DNA of 20,275 nt, from assembly GCA_034409055.1 (NCBI GenBank), contig DAOUMU010000326.1:1-20275 (forward strand), read 5' to 3'. Origin of the DNA: DAOUMU01 sp034409055 (GTDB lineage: Bacteria > Chloroflexota > Anaerolineae > 4572-78 > J111). A program made the translations under genes and the position numbers. The notes below the pieces were generated by a model. It was not told the DNA's origin. It saw only the letters and a list, made by a program, of their open reading frames with translations, and searched no databases. This document shows, one piece after another, positions 13,763-20,275 of this stretch (positions are counted from its first letter, which is position 1; each line of letters begins with the position of its first letter).

Positions 13763-14476
13763 ATGAATGTTAAGCAATTAATCGAAAATAGCAAACCTTT
13801 TTTGAATTATGTGGTTGGGTGGAAAAATAGTTTGCCGACTATCCCTATTACGGAGGTTGTCGACGGCAAGGCGACTAATGTGGCTGTCATTTCAGTTGAC
13901 GTGATTAATGGCTTTTGCTACGAAGGCCCCCTGGCCAGTCCTCGTGTGGCCAGCATTGTTGATCCCATTGCTGCTCTTTTTGAAAAAAGTTACCAGGCTG
14001 GTGTACGAAATTTTATCTTAACTCAGGATGCTCACCCGGAAGATGCGGTGGAGTTTGAGAGCTACCCCCCCCACTGCATCCGGGGTACCCGCGAAAGTGA
14101 AACGGTTGATAAATTCAAAGCCCTCCCCTTCTTCGATCTACTTCAGATTATGCCCAAGCAGTCGATCAATTCGGCTATTGGTACGGATTTGGATGCTTGG
14201 CTTGAGTCTCAGGCCAATGTTAATACTTTTATCACCGTTGGCGACTGTACCGACCTTTGTACCTACCAGTTGGCCATGCATCTGAAATTACGGGCTAATG
14301 CTCGCAATGAACGGGTCCGGGTAATTTTGCCGGTTGATTGTGTGGATACCTATGATCTGCCGGTCGATGTTGCCACCGAGATCGGAGCCGTCCCTCACGA
14401 TGGCGACTTGCTTCATTATGTTTTTCTCTATCACATGATGCTCAATGGGATTGAAGTTGTGGCCAAGGTGGTGTAG
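13763..14476 (+). CDS. Isochorismatase-fold cysteine hydrolase, nicotinamidase-like
   Basis: This protein has 237 residues from ATG 13763, which has GAGGTGGG just upstream; an in-frame TTG at 13676 lies before the transcription start. The Asp-Lys-Cys triad of the family is seen as Asp46 (VISVDVINGF), Lys132 (MPKQSINSA) and Cys166 (GDCTDLC). The metal site of nicotinamidases is partly present in TQDAHPED (Asp89, His91) and YPPHC, and the IRGT that follows is typical. The position of the third ligand (the His of DWHPxxH) is Ala, so metal binding may be altered. Nicotinamidase turns nicotinamide into nicotinate for NAD salvage; other members act on isochorismate, carbamoyl compounds or other amides. 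The substrate is therefore inferred. It is 37 bases ahead of the SPFH gene, in one operon. Confidence 0.87.
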   Translation: MNVKQLIENSKPFLNYVVGWKNSLPTIPITEVVDGKATNVAVISVDVINGFCYEGPLASPRVASIVDPIAALFEKSYQAGVRNFILTQDAHPEDAVEFESYPPHCIRGTRESETVDKFKALPFFDLLQIMPKQSINSAIGTDLDAWLESQANVNTFITVGDCTDLCTYQLAMHLKLRANARNERVRVILPVDCVDTYDLPVDVATEIGAVPHDGDLLHYVFLYHMMLNGIEVVAKVV

Positions 14477-14513
14477 GAAGAACTGATTGGGGTATGTTTC
14501 AAGGAGGTTCGAA

Positions 14514-15245
14514 ATGATGCTCTTAACCGTTTTTGTCGCAACAGTTTTGATTTTAGTCGTGGCTGGCGTGAGTATATTTCGCCGCGTCAAGACGTGGGTG
14601 GTGTTCGAGGATCACATGGCCGTTACCGTTGATCGGGATAATTTTGTCAAGCGCGTGTTACCTGCTGGCCGGCACATCCTGTACCCCTTTGAACGGGTAG
14701 ATTTTGTCCTTGAAACCAAGACTAAATTGGTTACCGGCCGGGCGACGGCGATTGCTACTAACGATGGCATTCCGGTCAATCTCAACTGGTCTGGCATCTA
14801 TGTCCTGCAACCTGACCTGATTAGAGAAAATGTCAGCCAACGTTTGCGTGGCTTGCCCAACGCCGAAAAAGCTATCTCCCGCAACGTGGATGTTTACCTG
14901 AGGAAATTGGTGGGGAACTACGTGGTGTACGACCTCTTTAACCCGGCTACCCGCGAGCGTCTTGAACGGCACCTGAATCAGTTGCTGGCTGATCGTCTGA
15001 AACCCTTAGGTATTGTTTTTAAGGGCCTGAATCTACAGGTGATAGAACTGCCCACAGAAGTGGCCGAAGCCCTGAATAAAGCCAAGGCCATTGAAACCCT
15101 GGACGGGGCTATCCGTCGACTCGACCCCACGACCCGCGAAGTGGTGCGTAGTGCTTACCAGTTGGACGAGATTTTGCATTGGGATGCCTACCTGCCTCTG
15201 CCTTCTCGCCTGACAATGAAACGGATGGAGGCAATGGCTCATTAG
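14514..15245 (+). CDS. Membrane-anchored SPFH/band-7 domain protein
   Basis: This protein has 243 residues. ATG 14514 has a strong AAGGAGG six bases upstream. A single hydrophobic segment at residues 2-22 (MLLTVFVATVLILVVAGV) is followed by FRRVK and then a soluble SPFH domain: VFEDHMAVTVDRDN, AGRHILYPFERVD, TKTKLVTGRATAI, NDGIPVNLNWSGIYVL, and a helix with RERLERHLNQLL ending in GIVFKGLNLQVIELP. Such stomatin/prohibitin relatives oligomerise on the inner face of the membrane and organise proteins there. The usual NfeD-type protease partner and long coiled-coil tail are absent, so this is a short form. Co-transcription with the hydrolase suggests a shared process, but the link is not established. 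Confidence 0.85.
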   Translation: MMLLTVFVATVLILVVAGVSIFRRVKTWVVFEDHMAVTVDRDNFVKRVLPAGRHILYPFERVDFVLETKTKLVTGRATAIATNDGIPVNLNWSGIYVLQPDLIRENVSQRLRGLPNAEKAISRNVDVYLRKLVGNYVVYDLFNPATRERLERHLNQLLADRLKPLGIVFKGLNLQVIELPTEVAEALNKAKAIETLDGAIRRLDPTTREVVRSAYQLDEILHWDAYLPLPSRLTMKRMEAMAH

Positions 15246-15320
15246 GATCGGCTAAAAAACGGCCAACGACATTTTCTGAAGCTCATGGGGTGGCATGGTG
15301 GCTGTCACATAGATTTTAAT

Positions 15321-15376
15321 GTAGTGACGACTTTAGTTGTTGATTAAGTGGCAAAGACAACTAAAGTCGTTACTAC
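15321..15376. repeat. 20-bp near-perfect inverted repeat between convergent genes
   Basis: GTAGTGACGACTTTAGTTGT (15321-15340) and ACAACTAAAGTCGTTACTAC (15357-15376) pair along all 20 positions with one G-U. The loop is 16 bases. There is no T-run, and the right arm reaches over the stop codon of the minus-strand gene. It may be a bidirectional terminator for the two convergent genes or a dispersed palindromic (REP/MITE-like) element. The rest of 15246-15320 shows nothing. Confidence 0.8.
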
Positions 15377-16299
15377 GAACCTGAGCGGTTTTGGCGGAGT
15401 TTAAGAAGGCCAACTGTGGGTAGAGTAACTAAGATCATTGCCGCCAGGATTAAGATTGAAATCGGTTTATCCTGGGGTAAAATGCCACCGACATTGGGCA
15501 TAGCCAAACCACAATTATTGGCCAGGACAATATCCTCATCGCTAACGAAAGGTAAAGGATTGCCCTCTTCAGTCCGCATTTGAGAAAACTTAGGCGGAGG
15601 ATAATCGCCTCGATAAAAGGCCAGGATAACGGTCCGAGTTTCCGCTAAGCCTGTTGACTTTACAATCAGGTTAGGGTTAATGGGATGGGCATCGGGGGGT
15701 AAACGCAGGTTAAGCACGATAGGACCTGCTCCCAGATTTTGAAAGAGAAAAGTGCCGTCTTTTTCAGAGCCCCATTCAATGACAAAAGTAATGCCTCTGG
15801 CCACGACCGGCACATCTCTGGAGCGTACCCCACGCCATTCTGCTCCCTCGGGATCTGCGGGATTGGTGGGGTGAAACTCGTAAACGATGCCATCAATGCG
15901 AGTGTCTGCGACCGTCACCAGTCTACCCCCTTTTTTGTTGCATTCCCGCTCTGCCTTCTTGAGAAATGCCTTAAATTCCTCAGCATCGGTGGTATTGAAA
16001 CCGAAATCACTGATAATATCAAAATTGCTGGTGCAATTACTATTTTCAGTGGTCGGGTCGTTGTTGATAATTTCATTGATTGCATCGAGCTCGATGACCT
16101 CGCCGCTGGCCACAGGTTTGCTGCTAATTATCTCGCCAGTCTCCGAAGTCTCCTCTTCAGAACCCCCTTTAGTGACACACTTAAACATCGTGGGGTTCAT
16201 AGGACCAATTTCCCCGGTTGGCTCTCCAGCTTGAACTGGATTTGTATTGGCCATCATTAGCAAGAGAGCAAAAGTAAAAATAGAAATAACGTATTTCAT
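15373..16299 (-). CDS. Exported protein with C-terminal membrane anchor, unknown function
   Basis: This protein has 308 residues with GGAG eight bases before ATG 16299. Residues 1-24 form a signal peptide (MKYVISIFTFALLLMMA, then NPVQA before the likely cleavage site). The mature part is acidic, with four to five Cys residues (FKCVTKGG, NSNCTSNF, ERECNKKG, NNCGLAMP) that could form disulfides outside the membrane. A beta-rich core holds YEFHPTNPADPEG, VVARGITFVIEWGSE and RTVILAFYRGDYPPP. Near the C-terminus ISILILAAMILVTLPTVGLL spans the membrane and KLRQNR follows as a stop-transfer tail. This is a type I topology, with most of the chain outside the cell. No family is recognised. It faces the SPFH gene tail to tail and has no operon partner. 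Confidence 0.75.
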   Translation of the reverse strand: MKYVISIFTFALLLMMANTNPVQAGEPTGEIGPMNPTMFKCVTKGGSEEETSETGEIISSKPVASGEVIELDAINEIINNDPTTENSNCTSNFDIISDFGFNTTDAEEFKAFLKKAERECNKKGGRLVTVADTRIDGIVYEFHPTNPADPEGAEWRGVRSRDVPVVARGITFVIEWGSEKDGTFLFQNLGAGPIVLNLRLPPDAHPINPNLIVKSTGLAETRTVILAFYRGDYPPPKFSQMRTEEGNPLPFVSDEDIVLANNCGLAMPNVGGILPQDKPISILILAAMILVTLPTVGLLKLRQNRSGS

Positions 16300-16417
16300 T
16301 GTTACTGCTCCTGCCCGGTACTTTCCATAATATTCATATTCTCATTGTATCATAGGTGAGAAATAGAATCAATAAGCCCTGGTCATTTTGGTCCATATCA
16401 TAATAATCTACCCGCCG

Positions 16418-16446
16418 TTGTATTACATAATCTTTTGTGTTATAAT
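16418..16446 (+). promoter_or_regulatory. Promoter of the XRE/kinase/TPR operon
   Basis: A perfect TATAAT at 16441-16446 is preceded after 17 bases by TTGTAT (16418-16423). The weak -35 suggests that an activator or regulated expression is needed. The start point near 16453 leaves a short leader with GGAGG ahead of ATG 16476. Confidence 0.6.
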
Positions 16447-16475
16447 TTAGATGCAAAATCTGTTGGAGGCCAGCG

Positions 16476-17165
16476 ATGCTAGAATATACCCCAGATTCGA
16501 GGGAGGCGGTTTTACGCAAAAAAGTATTGGGCGTGAAGATTCGCCACGCTCGTATTAGGTCGGGGCTCAGCTTGAAAGAGGTCGGGGAAGCGTTAGGCAT
16601 ATCGTCGGGATTGGCGTCTGATATAGAATTTGGCCGGCGTGATGTTTCCCTACCTCAACTGGAGGTTATGGCTTTATTTTTTAATGTTCCGGTTATTTAC
16701 TTCTTATCTGACCTGCCCCTTAAAGAGACAAATCGTGCATTTCCAACCCTTGAAGCAATGGCCCTCCGTCAGCGCATTATTGGGGTATTGCTACGCCGGG
16801 CCCGTATAGAAGCAGGGCGTTCTCAAGAAGATTTGGCCAAGGTGTTAGGTGTTCCAGCCAGTCGAATTTCGAGCTATGAACTTGGCAAAGTCGAAATTCC
16901 CTTGCAGGAATTGCAAGTTTTGGCCAAGCATCTCAATGTCTCGTTCAATTATTTTATGGATCAGGGTATCTCACCCAATGACTCGGGTGGGGAAGTAGCC
17001 ACCTTGGATGAGATTGCCCAATTTTCCAAAATGCCCAAAGATGTTCGTGAGTTTCTGTCAAACCCGGCTAATTTACTGTATATTAAAATTGCTATGAGCC
17101 TGAGTGATCTCTCTGCAGAGACATTGCGGGCCCTGGCTGAGGGACTTTTAGAGGTCACCTACTAA
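16476..17165 (+). CDS. Regulator with two tandem XRE/Cro-type HTH domains
   Basis: This protein has 229 residues, with GGAGG six bases before the ATG. The first HTH covers about 16-76 (KIRHARIRSGLSLKEVGEAL, then LASDIEFGRRDVSLPQLEVM) and the second about 98-160 (LLRRARIEAGRSQEDLAKVL, then ISSYELGKVEIPLQELQVL). Each has the full five-helix pattern and ends in a similar block (FFNVPVIYFL and HLNVSFNYFM), so the gene arose by internal duplication. A C-terminal helical extension (DEIAQFSKMPKDVREFLSNP, then LYIKIAMSLSDLS) may mediate dimerisation or partner contact. It is the first gene of an operon with a histidine kinase 14 bases downstream. No receiver domain is present, so direct phosphorylation by the kinase is unlikely by the usual route. 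Confidence 0.9.
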   Translation: MLEYTPDSREAVLRKKVLGVKIRHARIRSGLSLKEVGEALGISSGLASDIEFGRRDVSLPQLEVMALFFNVPVIYFLSDLPLKETNRAFPTLEAMALRQRIIGVLLRRARIEAGRSQEDLAKVLGVPASRISSYELGKVEIPLQELQVLAKHLNVSFNYFMDQGISPNDSGGEVATLDEIAQFSKMPKDVREFLSNPANLLYIKIAMSLSDLSAETLRALAEGLLEVTY

Positions 17166-17178
17166 GGCATAAAGAATT

Positions 17179-18858
17179 ATGACTGAAAAAACCTCGCTTC
17201 AGGAGTTACCGATTCCCCCCGAACGTCCCAAATCTTCAATTGTCGATGAACTTTTTGACCTGGCGGCTTTGCGTAACCTGGATACCATATTGCGTAAAGC
17301 TTTGGGTATGGTTATCAGGATTATCGGCGCGGAAGCCGGGTCAATCATATTCCAGGCGCAATCCATTCAACGCGTCCGTTCTGGCCCTTTCCGGCAAGAA
17401 GCACTGGTTCGCATTGACAATTTGGAAAAGGCCCTGACCAAGCGTTTGCAAAGTACCACCTGGCGTATTTCTACTAAATCCACCTTGCCCATTTCTGTTT
17501 CAAAACTTTCTGATAGCCAACTTGTTTTGGTTAACCTGCCCCTTTTGCGTGATACAAATGTAGTGGGCTCTTTAAGCTTGGTATTGCCCCCTGGTCACGA
17601 ATTGAGCGCCAATCAGCATAATTTGTTAACGCGTATCGCTAGAGGGGTGGGGCAAATGACCTCGCTTATTGCCGACCTGGAACTGGCCCACCAACGCCTG
17701 AAGCAGATGGGGGTTTTCTACAAGGTGAGCCAGGCGCTCATGACCACCTTCGATACGAATAAGTTATTATCAGATACGATGCAACTTGCGGCCGACGTGA
17801 TTGATGCCGGGGCGGCCTCACTTATGCTTATTGATGATGAGAAAGAGGAACTGATATTTGAGGTTAGCCATGGCTCTCGCAGTCAGGTGTTGCGCCAGTT
17901 GCGTATCCCTCTGGATGAAGGCATTGCCGGGTGGGTGGCTCGCAATGGACAACCGGTAATTGTCAACGATGCCCGCGCTGACCCTCGGTTTAGTCATCGA
18001 GTTGACGTCCGTACCGGTTTCCTGACCCAATCTATTGCCGCTGTGCCGTTGAAGATTAAAGGGCGCGTTATTGGCGTACTGGAAGTGCTAAACAAATATT
18101 CCGGCACGGGGTTTAACCAGGAAGATGTGCAGCTTATGAGTTCCATCGCTGCCCAGGCAGCCATCGCCATTGAGAACGCTCGCCTGTATCAACAGGTACG
18201 CCAGGAACGTGACTATATCATCAAAGCTCAAGAGGATGTCCGGCGAGAGTTGAACCGCAAATTGCACGATGGGCCGGTACAGCTTTTATCTGCCATCAGT
18301 ATGAGCCTTGATCATTTAGAACGTTTGAATGAGGTTAAACCAGAGGCAGTGCGTAACGAAATCGGCGCCCTTCGTAATTTGGTGCACCAGGCCACGCGCG
18401 ATGCCCGTAATGTGCTTTTTGAGTTGCGCCCTGTTATTTTAGAAACTCAGGGGTTGGTGGCTGCTTTTGAACAGTATGTTAATCAGCTTCGAAGCTCCGA
18501 AAACTTTACAGTGCATTTTAAAACGGTCAAGTACGTAGATTATGATATAAAAGTTGCTGGCACCATTTTTTCTATTGTACAAGAAGCTATCAACAATGTT
18601 AAACGTCATGCCAATGCCCGCAATGTATGGCTTTCGCTTGAAACCAGGCATGATCACTTTATTGTAACCATTCGAGACGATGGGATCGGGTTTAATATCG
18701 ACAAAAGTAGTGACGACTATGACGAGCGTGGCAGTTTTGGCCTTCTCAATATGCGGGAGCGTGCTGCGTTGATTGATGCTGAGTTGCAAATTGAGTCTCG
18801 TACCGAACCACCTAACCGTGGCACAGTCGTCCAACTGATTTTGCCGCTTCCATCTTAG
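17179..18858 (+). CDS. Soluble GAF-domain sensor histidine kinase, NarL/DegS type
   Basis: This protein has 559 residues with no membrane segment, so it senses cytoplasmic signals. The N-terminal region 15-165 is a diverged GAF domain (LDTILRKALGMVIRIIGAEA). Residues about 185-340 are a clear second GAF (LMTTFDTNKLLSDTMQLAAD, PLDEGIAGWVARNGQPVIVN, IAAVPLKIKGRVIGVLEVLN). HisKA_3 follows with phosphoacceptor His363 (NRKLHDGPVQLL). The HATPase_c domain has the N-box EAINNVKRHA (Glu469, Asn472-473), the G1 box DDGIGFN (500-506) and GSFGLLNMRERA. Such kinases phosphorylate NarL/LuxR-type response regulators; none is encoded in the window. The kinase lies between the tandem-XRE regulator and the TPR protein, which suggests either that those proteins are its partners or that its regulator is elsewhere. 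Confidence 0.94.
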   Translation: MTEKTSLQELPIPPERPKSSIVDELFDLAALRNLDTILRKALGMVIRIIGAEAGSIIFQAQSIQRVRSGPFRQEALVRIDNLEKALTKRLQSTTWRISTKSTLPISVSKLSDSQLVLVNLPLLRDTNVVGSLSLVLPPGHELSANQHNLLTRIARGVGQMTSLIADLELAHQRLKQMGVFYKVSQALMTTFDTNKLLSDTMQLAADVIDAGAASLMLIDDEKEELIFEVSHGSRSQVLRQLRIPLDEGIAGWVARNGQPVIVNDARADPRFSHRVDVRTGFLTQSIAAVPLKIKGRVIGVLEVLNKYSGTGFNQEDVQLMSSIAAQAAIAIENARLYQQVRQERDYIIKAQEDVRRELNRKLHDGPVQLLSAISMSLDHLERLNEVKPEAVRNEIGALRNLVHQATRDARNVLFELRPVILETQGLVAAFEQYVNQLRSSENFTVHFKTVKYVDYDIKVAGTIFSIVQEAINNVKRHANARNVWLSLETRHDHFIVTIRDDGIGFNIDKSSDDYDERGSFGLLNMRERAALIDAELQIESRTEPPNRGTVVQLILPLPS

Positions 18859-18898
18859 GCTGCCAAAAGCAGGAACGAATTTGAAGAGGTGATGTGAA

Positions 18899-19465
18899 AT
18901 GACTGATATCTCCAGAAAATTACATGAAGAGGGCATTGCCCTTTTTCGCAAAGAAAAGTTTGAAGCTGCTCTCCAAAAGTTTGAAGAGGCGCTTCAACAG
19001 GCAACAGATGATACCAAACATACTGCCGAAATTTATAACGATATCGGCGTTACGTATAAACAATTGGAGGATTATCCGGCGGCCCACGCAGCCTTAGATG
19101 AGGCCATGACCCGTTTTACCCAATTAGGCGATAAGAAAGGGCAGGCTCAAACCCTGGGCAACCGGGCCTCAATATATCAGGCCGAAGAGTTGCTCGATGA
19201 TGCCGTTGACACCTATAAACAATCGGTGACCATTCTGGAAGAGATTGGCGAGAATGAAATGGCCATGTATGTGTGGCAGGCGATCAGTCGATTGCGGATG
19301 AAACAGGGGCAACCTATTGCGGCCATTGGGGCTTATGAGGAAGGTGTAGAGAATATGCCTGAGAGTTCCTTTAAACGCAAGCTTATGCAGAAGATACTAA
19401 AGATGCCTGGCAGTATGTTAGGAGGAGGCTTGGGCGAAAGCAGCGGGCCGGACCAGGAAGAGTGA
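18899..19465 (+). CDS. TPR-repeat protein
   Basis: This protein has 188 residues; GAGGTG precedes ATG 18899 by about eight bases, and the gene lies 40 bases after the kinase. It contains about four tetratricopeptide repeats: 3-36 (GIALFRKEKFEAALQKFEEA), 41-75 (IYNDIGVTYKQLEDYPAAHA), 81-115 (LGNRASIYQAEELLDDAVDT) and 121-155 (MYVWQAISRLRMKQGQPIAA). These helical hairpins stack into a protein-binding surface. A flexible Gly/Met-rich, acidic tail (SMLGGGLGESSGPDQEE) ends the chain. There is no signal peptide, so it is cytoplasmic. As the last gene of the operon it is probably an adaptor for the kinase or the XRE regulator; the ligand is unknown. Confidence 0.9.
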   Translation: MTDISRKLHEEGIALFRKEKFEAALQKFEEALQQATDDTKHTAEIYNDIGVTYKQLEDYPAAHAALDEAMTRFTQLGDKKGQAQTLGNRASIYQAEELLDDAVDTYKQSVTILEEIGENEMAMYVWQAISRLRMKQGQPIAAIGAYEEGVENMPESSFKRKLMQKILKMPGSMLGGGLGESSGPDQEE

Positions 19466-19483
19466 TTTTTAAGACAAGAGATA

Positions 19484-19513
19484 AGCTCGGTCTGCTGGTA
19501 GACCGGGCTTTTT
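19484..19513 (+). terminator. Intrinsic terminator of the XRE/kinase/TPR operon
   Basis: AGCTCGGTCT (19484-19493) pairs with AGACCGGGCT (19500-19509) in ten pairs with one G-U across a six-base loop, and the following T-run begins at 19509. It separates the operon from the DUF4397 gene. Confidence 0.9.
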
Positions 19514-19547
19514 GCTTTATGGTTCGATAGCAAAGGAGTCTTTACTA

Positions 19548-20275
19548 ATGAAGAAAAGTTACATTAAACCCTTCGTCCAAGTCGCTTTTTGTCTGTTGAT
19601 TGGGTTAACTTTGGCCGGGGTCGTCGTTCAAGCGGGAGAGAGCCCACGTTTGCGTGTGGTTCACGCCTCGCCCAATGCCCCCAATGCAGATATTTATGTC
19701 AGTGGTAACCGGGTTTTTAGCGATGTACCTTTCAGCAGGGTCTCGGAATATGAACTTTTGGCAGCAGCCAATCACACTATCAGGGTATTACCGGCCGGGG
19801 CTGAGAGTGGAACCCCCCCCGTCATCGAGGCGACGCTATCTTTTGTCGATGATCAAGATTATACATTAGTAGCTGTAGGTAGAGTGGAGAACCTCCAGCC
19901 CTGGCAACTGGTTGACGAAAATAATATCTTACCCCAGGCTGGCGAGGCCCGGGTGCGCCTCATCCATGCCTCGCCTGATGCTCCGGCCGTGGACATTTGT
20001 TTGGCTGGTACCGACGATTGTTGGGTCACTAATTTGACGTTTAAAAATACCAGTGGTTATATTTCTTTAGGAGCCGGTTCATATAATGTAGACCTGCGCC
20101 GGAACGATAGCAAAGAGGTGATTCGAAACCAGCCGGACGTAAGGTTTGACGAAGGGGAAATATACTCCGTTTTTGTGATGGGGTTGTTGGAAGGAGAACC
20201 GGGATTACAATTTATACGCACGGTTGATGCGGCTCATTCTCCCCCACCCCCACCCCCACCCCCGCAGCCTCCAGA
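19548..20275 (+). CDS. Exported DUF4397 protein, incomplete at the window edge
   Basis: ATG 19548 has AAAGGAG ten bases upstream, and the frame is open to the end of the window (242 residues). A signal peptide is present (MKKSYIKPFVQVAFCLLIGL, then TLAGVVVQA, with cleavage near residue 29). Two DUF4397 repeats follow: the first starts at RLRVVHASPNAPNADIYV, the second at RVRLIHASPDAPAVDICL. The VHASPxAPxxDIYV motif defines the family, which occurs in surface and secreted proteins of unknown function. The second repeat has two Cys residues (DICLAGTDDCW) that may form a disulfide. After the second repeat the chain enters a polyproline stretch, probably a spacer to another domain or an anchor beyond the window. 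It has its own ribosome-binding site and lies after a strong terminator, so it is probably transcribed separately. Confidence 0.92.
   Translation, partial: MKKSYIKPFVQVAFCLLIGLTLAGVVVQAGESPRLRVVHASPNAPNADIYVSGNRVFSDVPFSRVSEYELLAAANHTIRVLPAGAESGTPPVIEATLSFVDDQDYTLVAVGRVENLQPWQLVDENNILPQAGEARVRLIHASPDAPAVDICLAGTDDCWVTNLTFKNTSGYISLGAGSYNVDLRRNDSKEVIRNQPDVRFDEGEIYSVFVMGLLEGEPGLQFIRTVDAAHSPPPPPPPPQPP
20241..20263. repeat. CCCCCA short tandem repeat coding for polyproline
   Basis: About four units of CCCCCA encode the Pro-Pro stretch of the DUF4397 protein. Such a repeat can gain or lose units by slippage; six-base units keep the frame, so linker length may vary between strains. Confidence 0.7.

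Noticed and set aside
15739..16260. 173-codon frame on the plus strand opposite the exported protein gene
   Set aside because: The minus-strand frame has a signal peptide, a TM anchor and a ribosome-binding site; this frame has none of these.

Overview
The window most likely comes from a member of the Chloroflexota (Anaerolineae-like); this is inference without a database search. The reasons are a short excisionase-type HTH protein ending in RRPGPKP, a paired ADP-glucose pyrophosphorylase locus followed by an isochorismatase-fold hydrolase and a band-7 protein, DUF4397 and DUF1684 proteins, a GAF/NarL-type sensor kinase, near-consensus sigma-A promoters, and a GAAC-N4-GTTC LexA box. No rRNA, tRNA, CRISPR array or intact insertion sequence was seen.

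Positions 1-3699 are visibly AT-richer than the rest. They hold the 3' end of an unknown gene joined by an ATGA stop/start overlap to a 925-residue protein with a C-terminal FtsK-type motor. Four bases later comes a 271-residue protein with an R-N-x3-H motif of the HEPN ribonuclease type. This is the best candidate for an undescribed system: a compact translocase plus putative RNase operon of defence-island character. Positions 3700-5845 are accessory sequence. They carry an excisionase-like HTH gene, a promoter and terminator-rich stretch with a seven-codon ORF, a DUF1684 gene, and two decayed copies of one minus-strand gene end.

Positions 5846-10954 are mostly single genes. A radical SAM/HhH DNA-repair-type protein has an SOS box inside its promoter and probably a leaderless mRNA. 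It is followed on the minus strand by a DHFR-fold reductase, a 5'-truncated alpha/beta hydrolase, a small cupin gene between imperfect direct repeats, and a 14-TM drug exporter. A divergent Nudix/winged-helix (NrtR-like) gene has an operator-like palindrome in its leader.

Positions 11142-15245 hold two overlapping glgC-type genes. The first keeps the catalytic signature; the second has lost it and looks like a modulatory subunit for glycogen synthesis. A new promoter with repeated TTAGTGT/ACACTAA half-sites then drives a nicotinamidase-like hydrolase and a membrane-anchored SPFH protein. Positions 15373-16299 encode a secreted, C-terminally anchored protein on the minus strand.

Positions 16418-19513 form one signalling operon: a tandem-XRE regulator, a GAF/HisKA_3 histidine kinase and a TPR protein, closed by a strong intrinsic terminator. 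The window ends inside an exported DUF4397 protein that runs into a polyproline tract.
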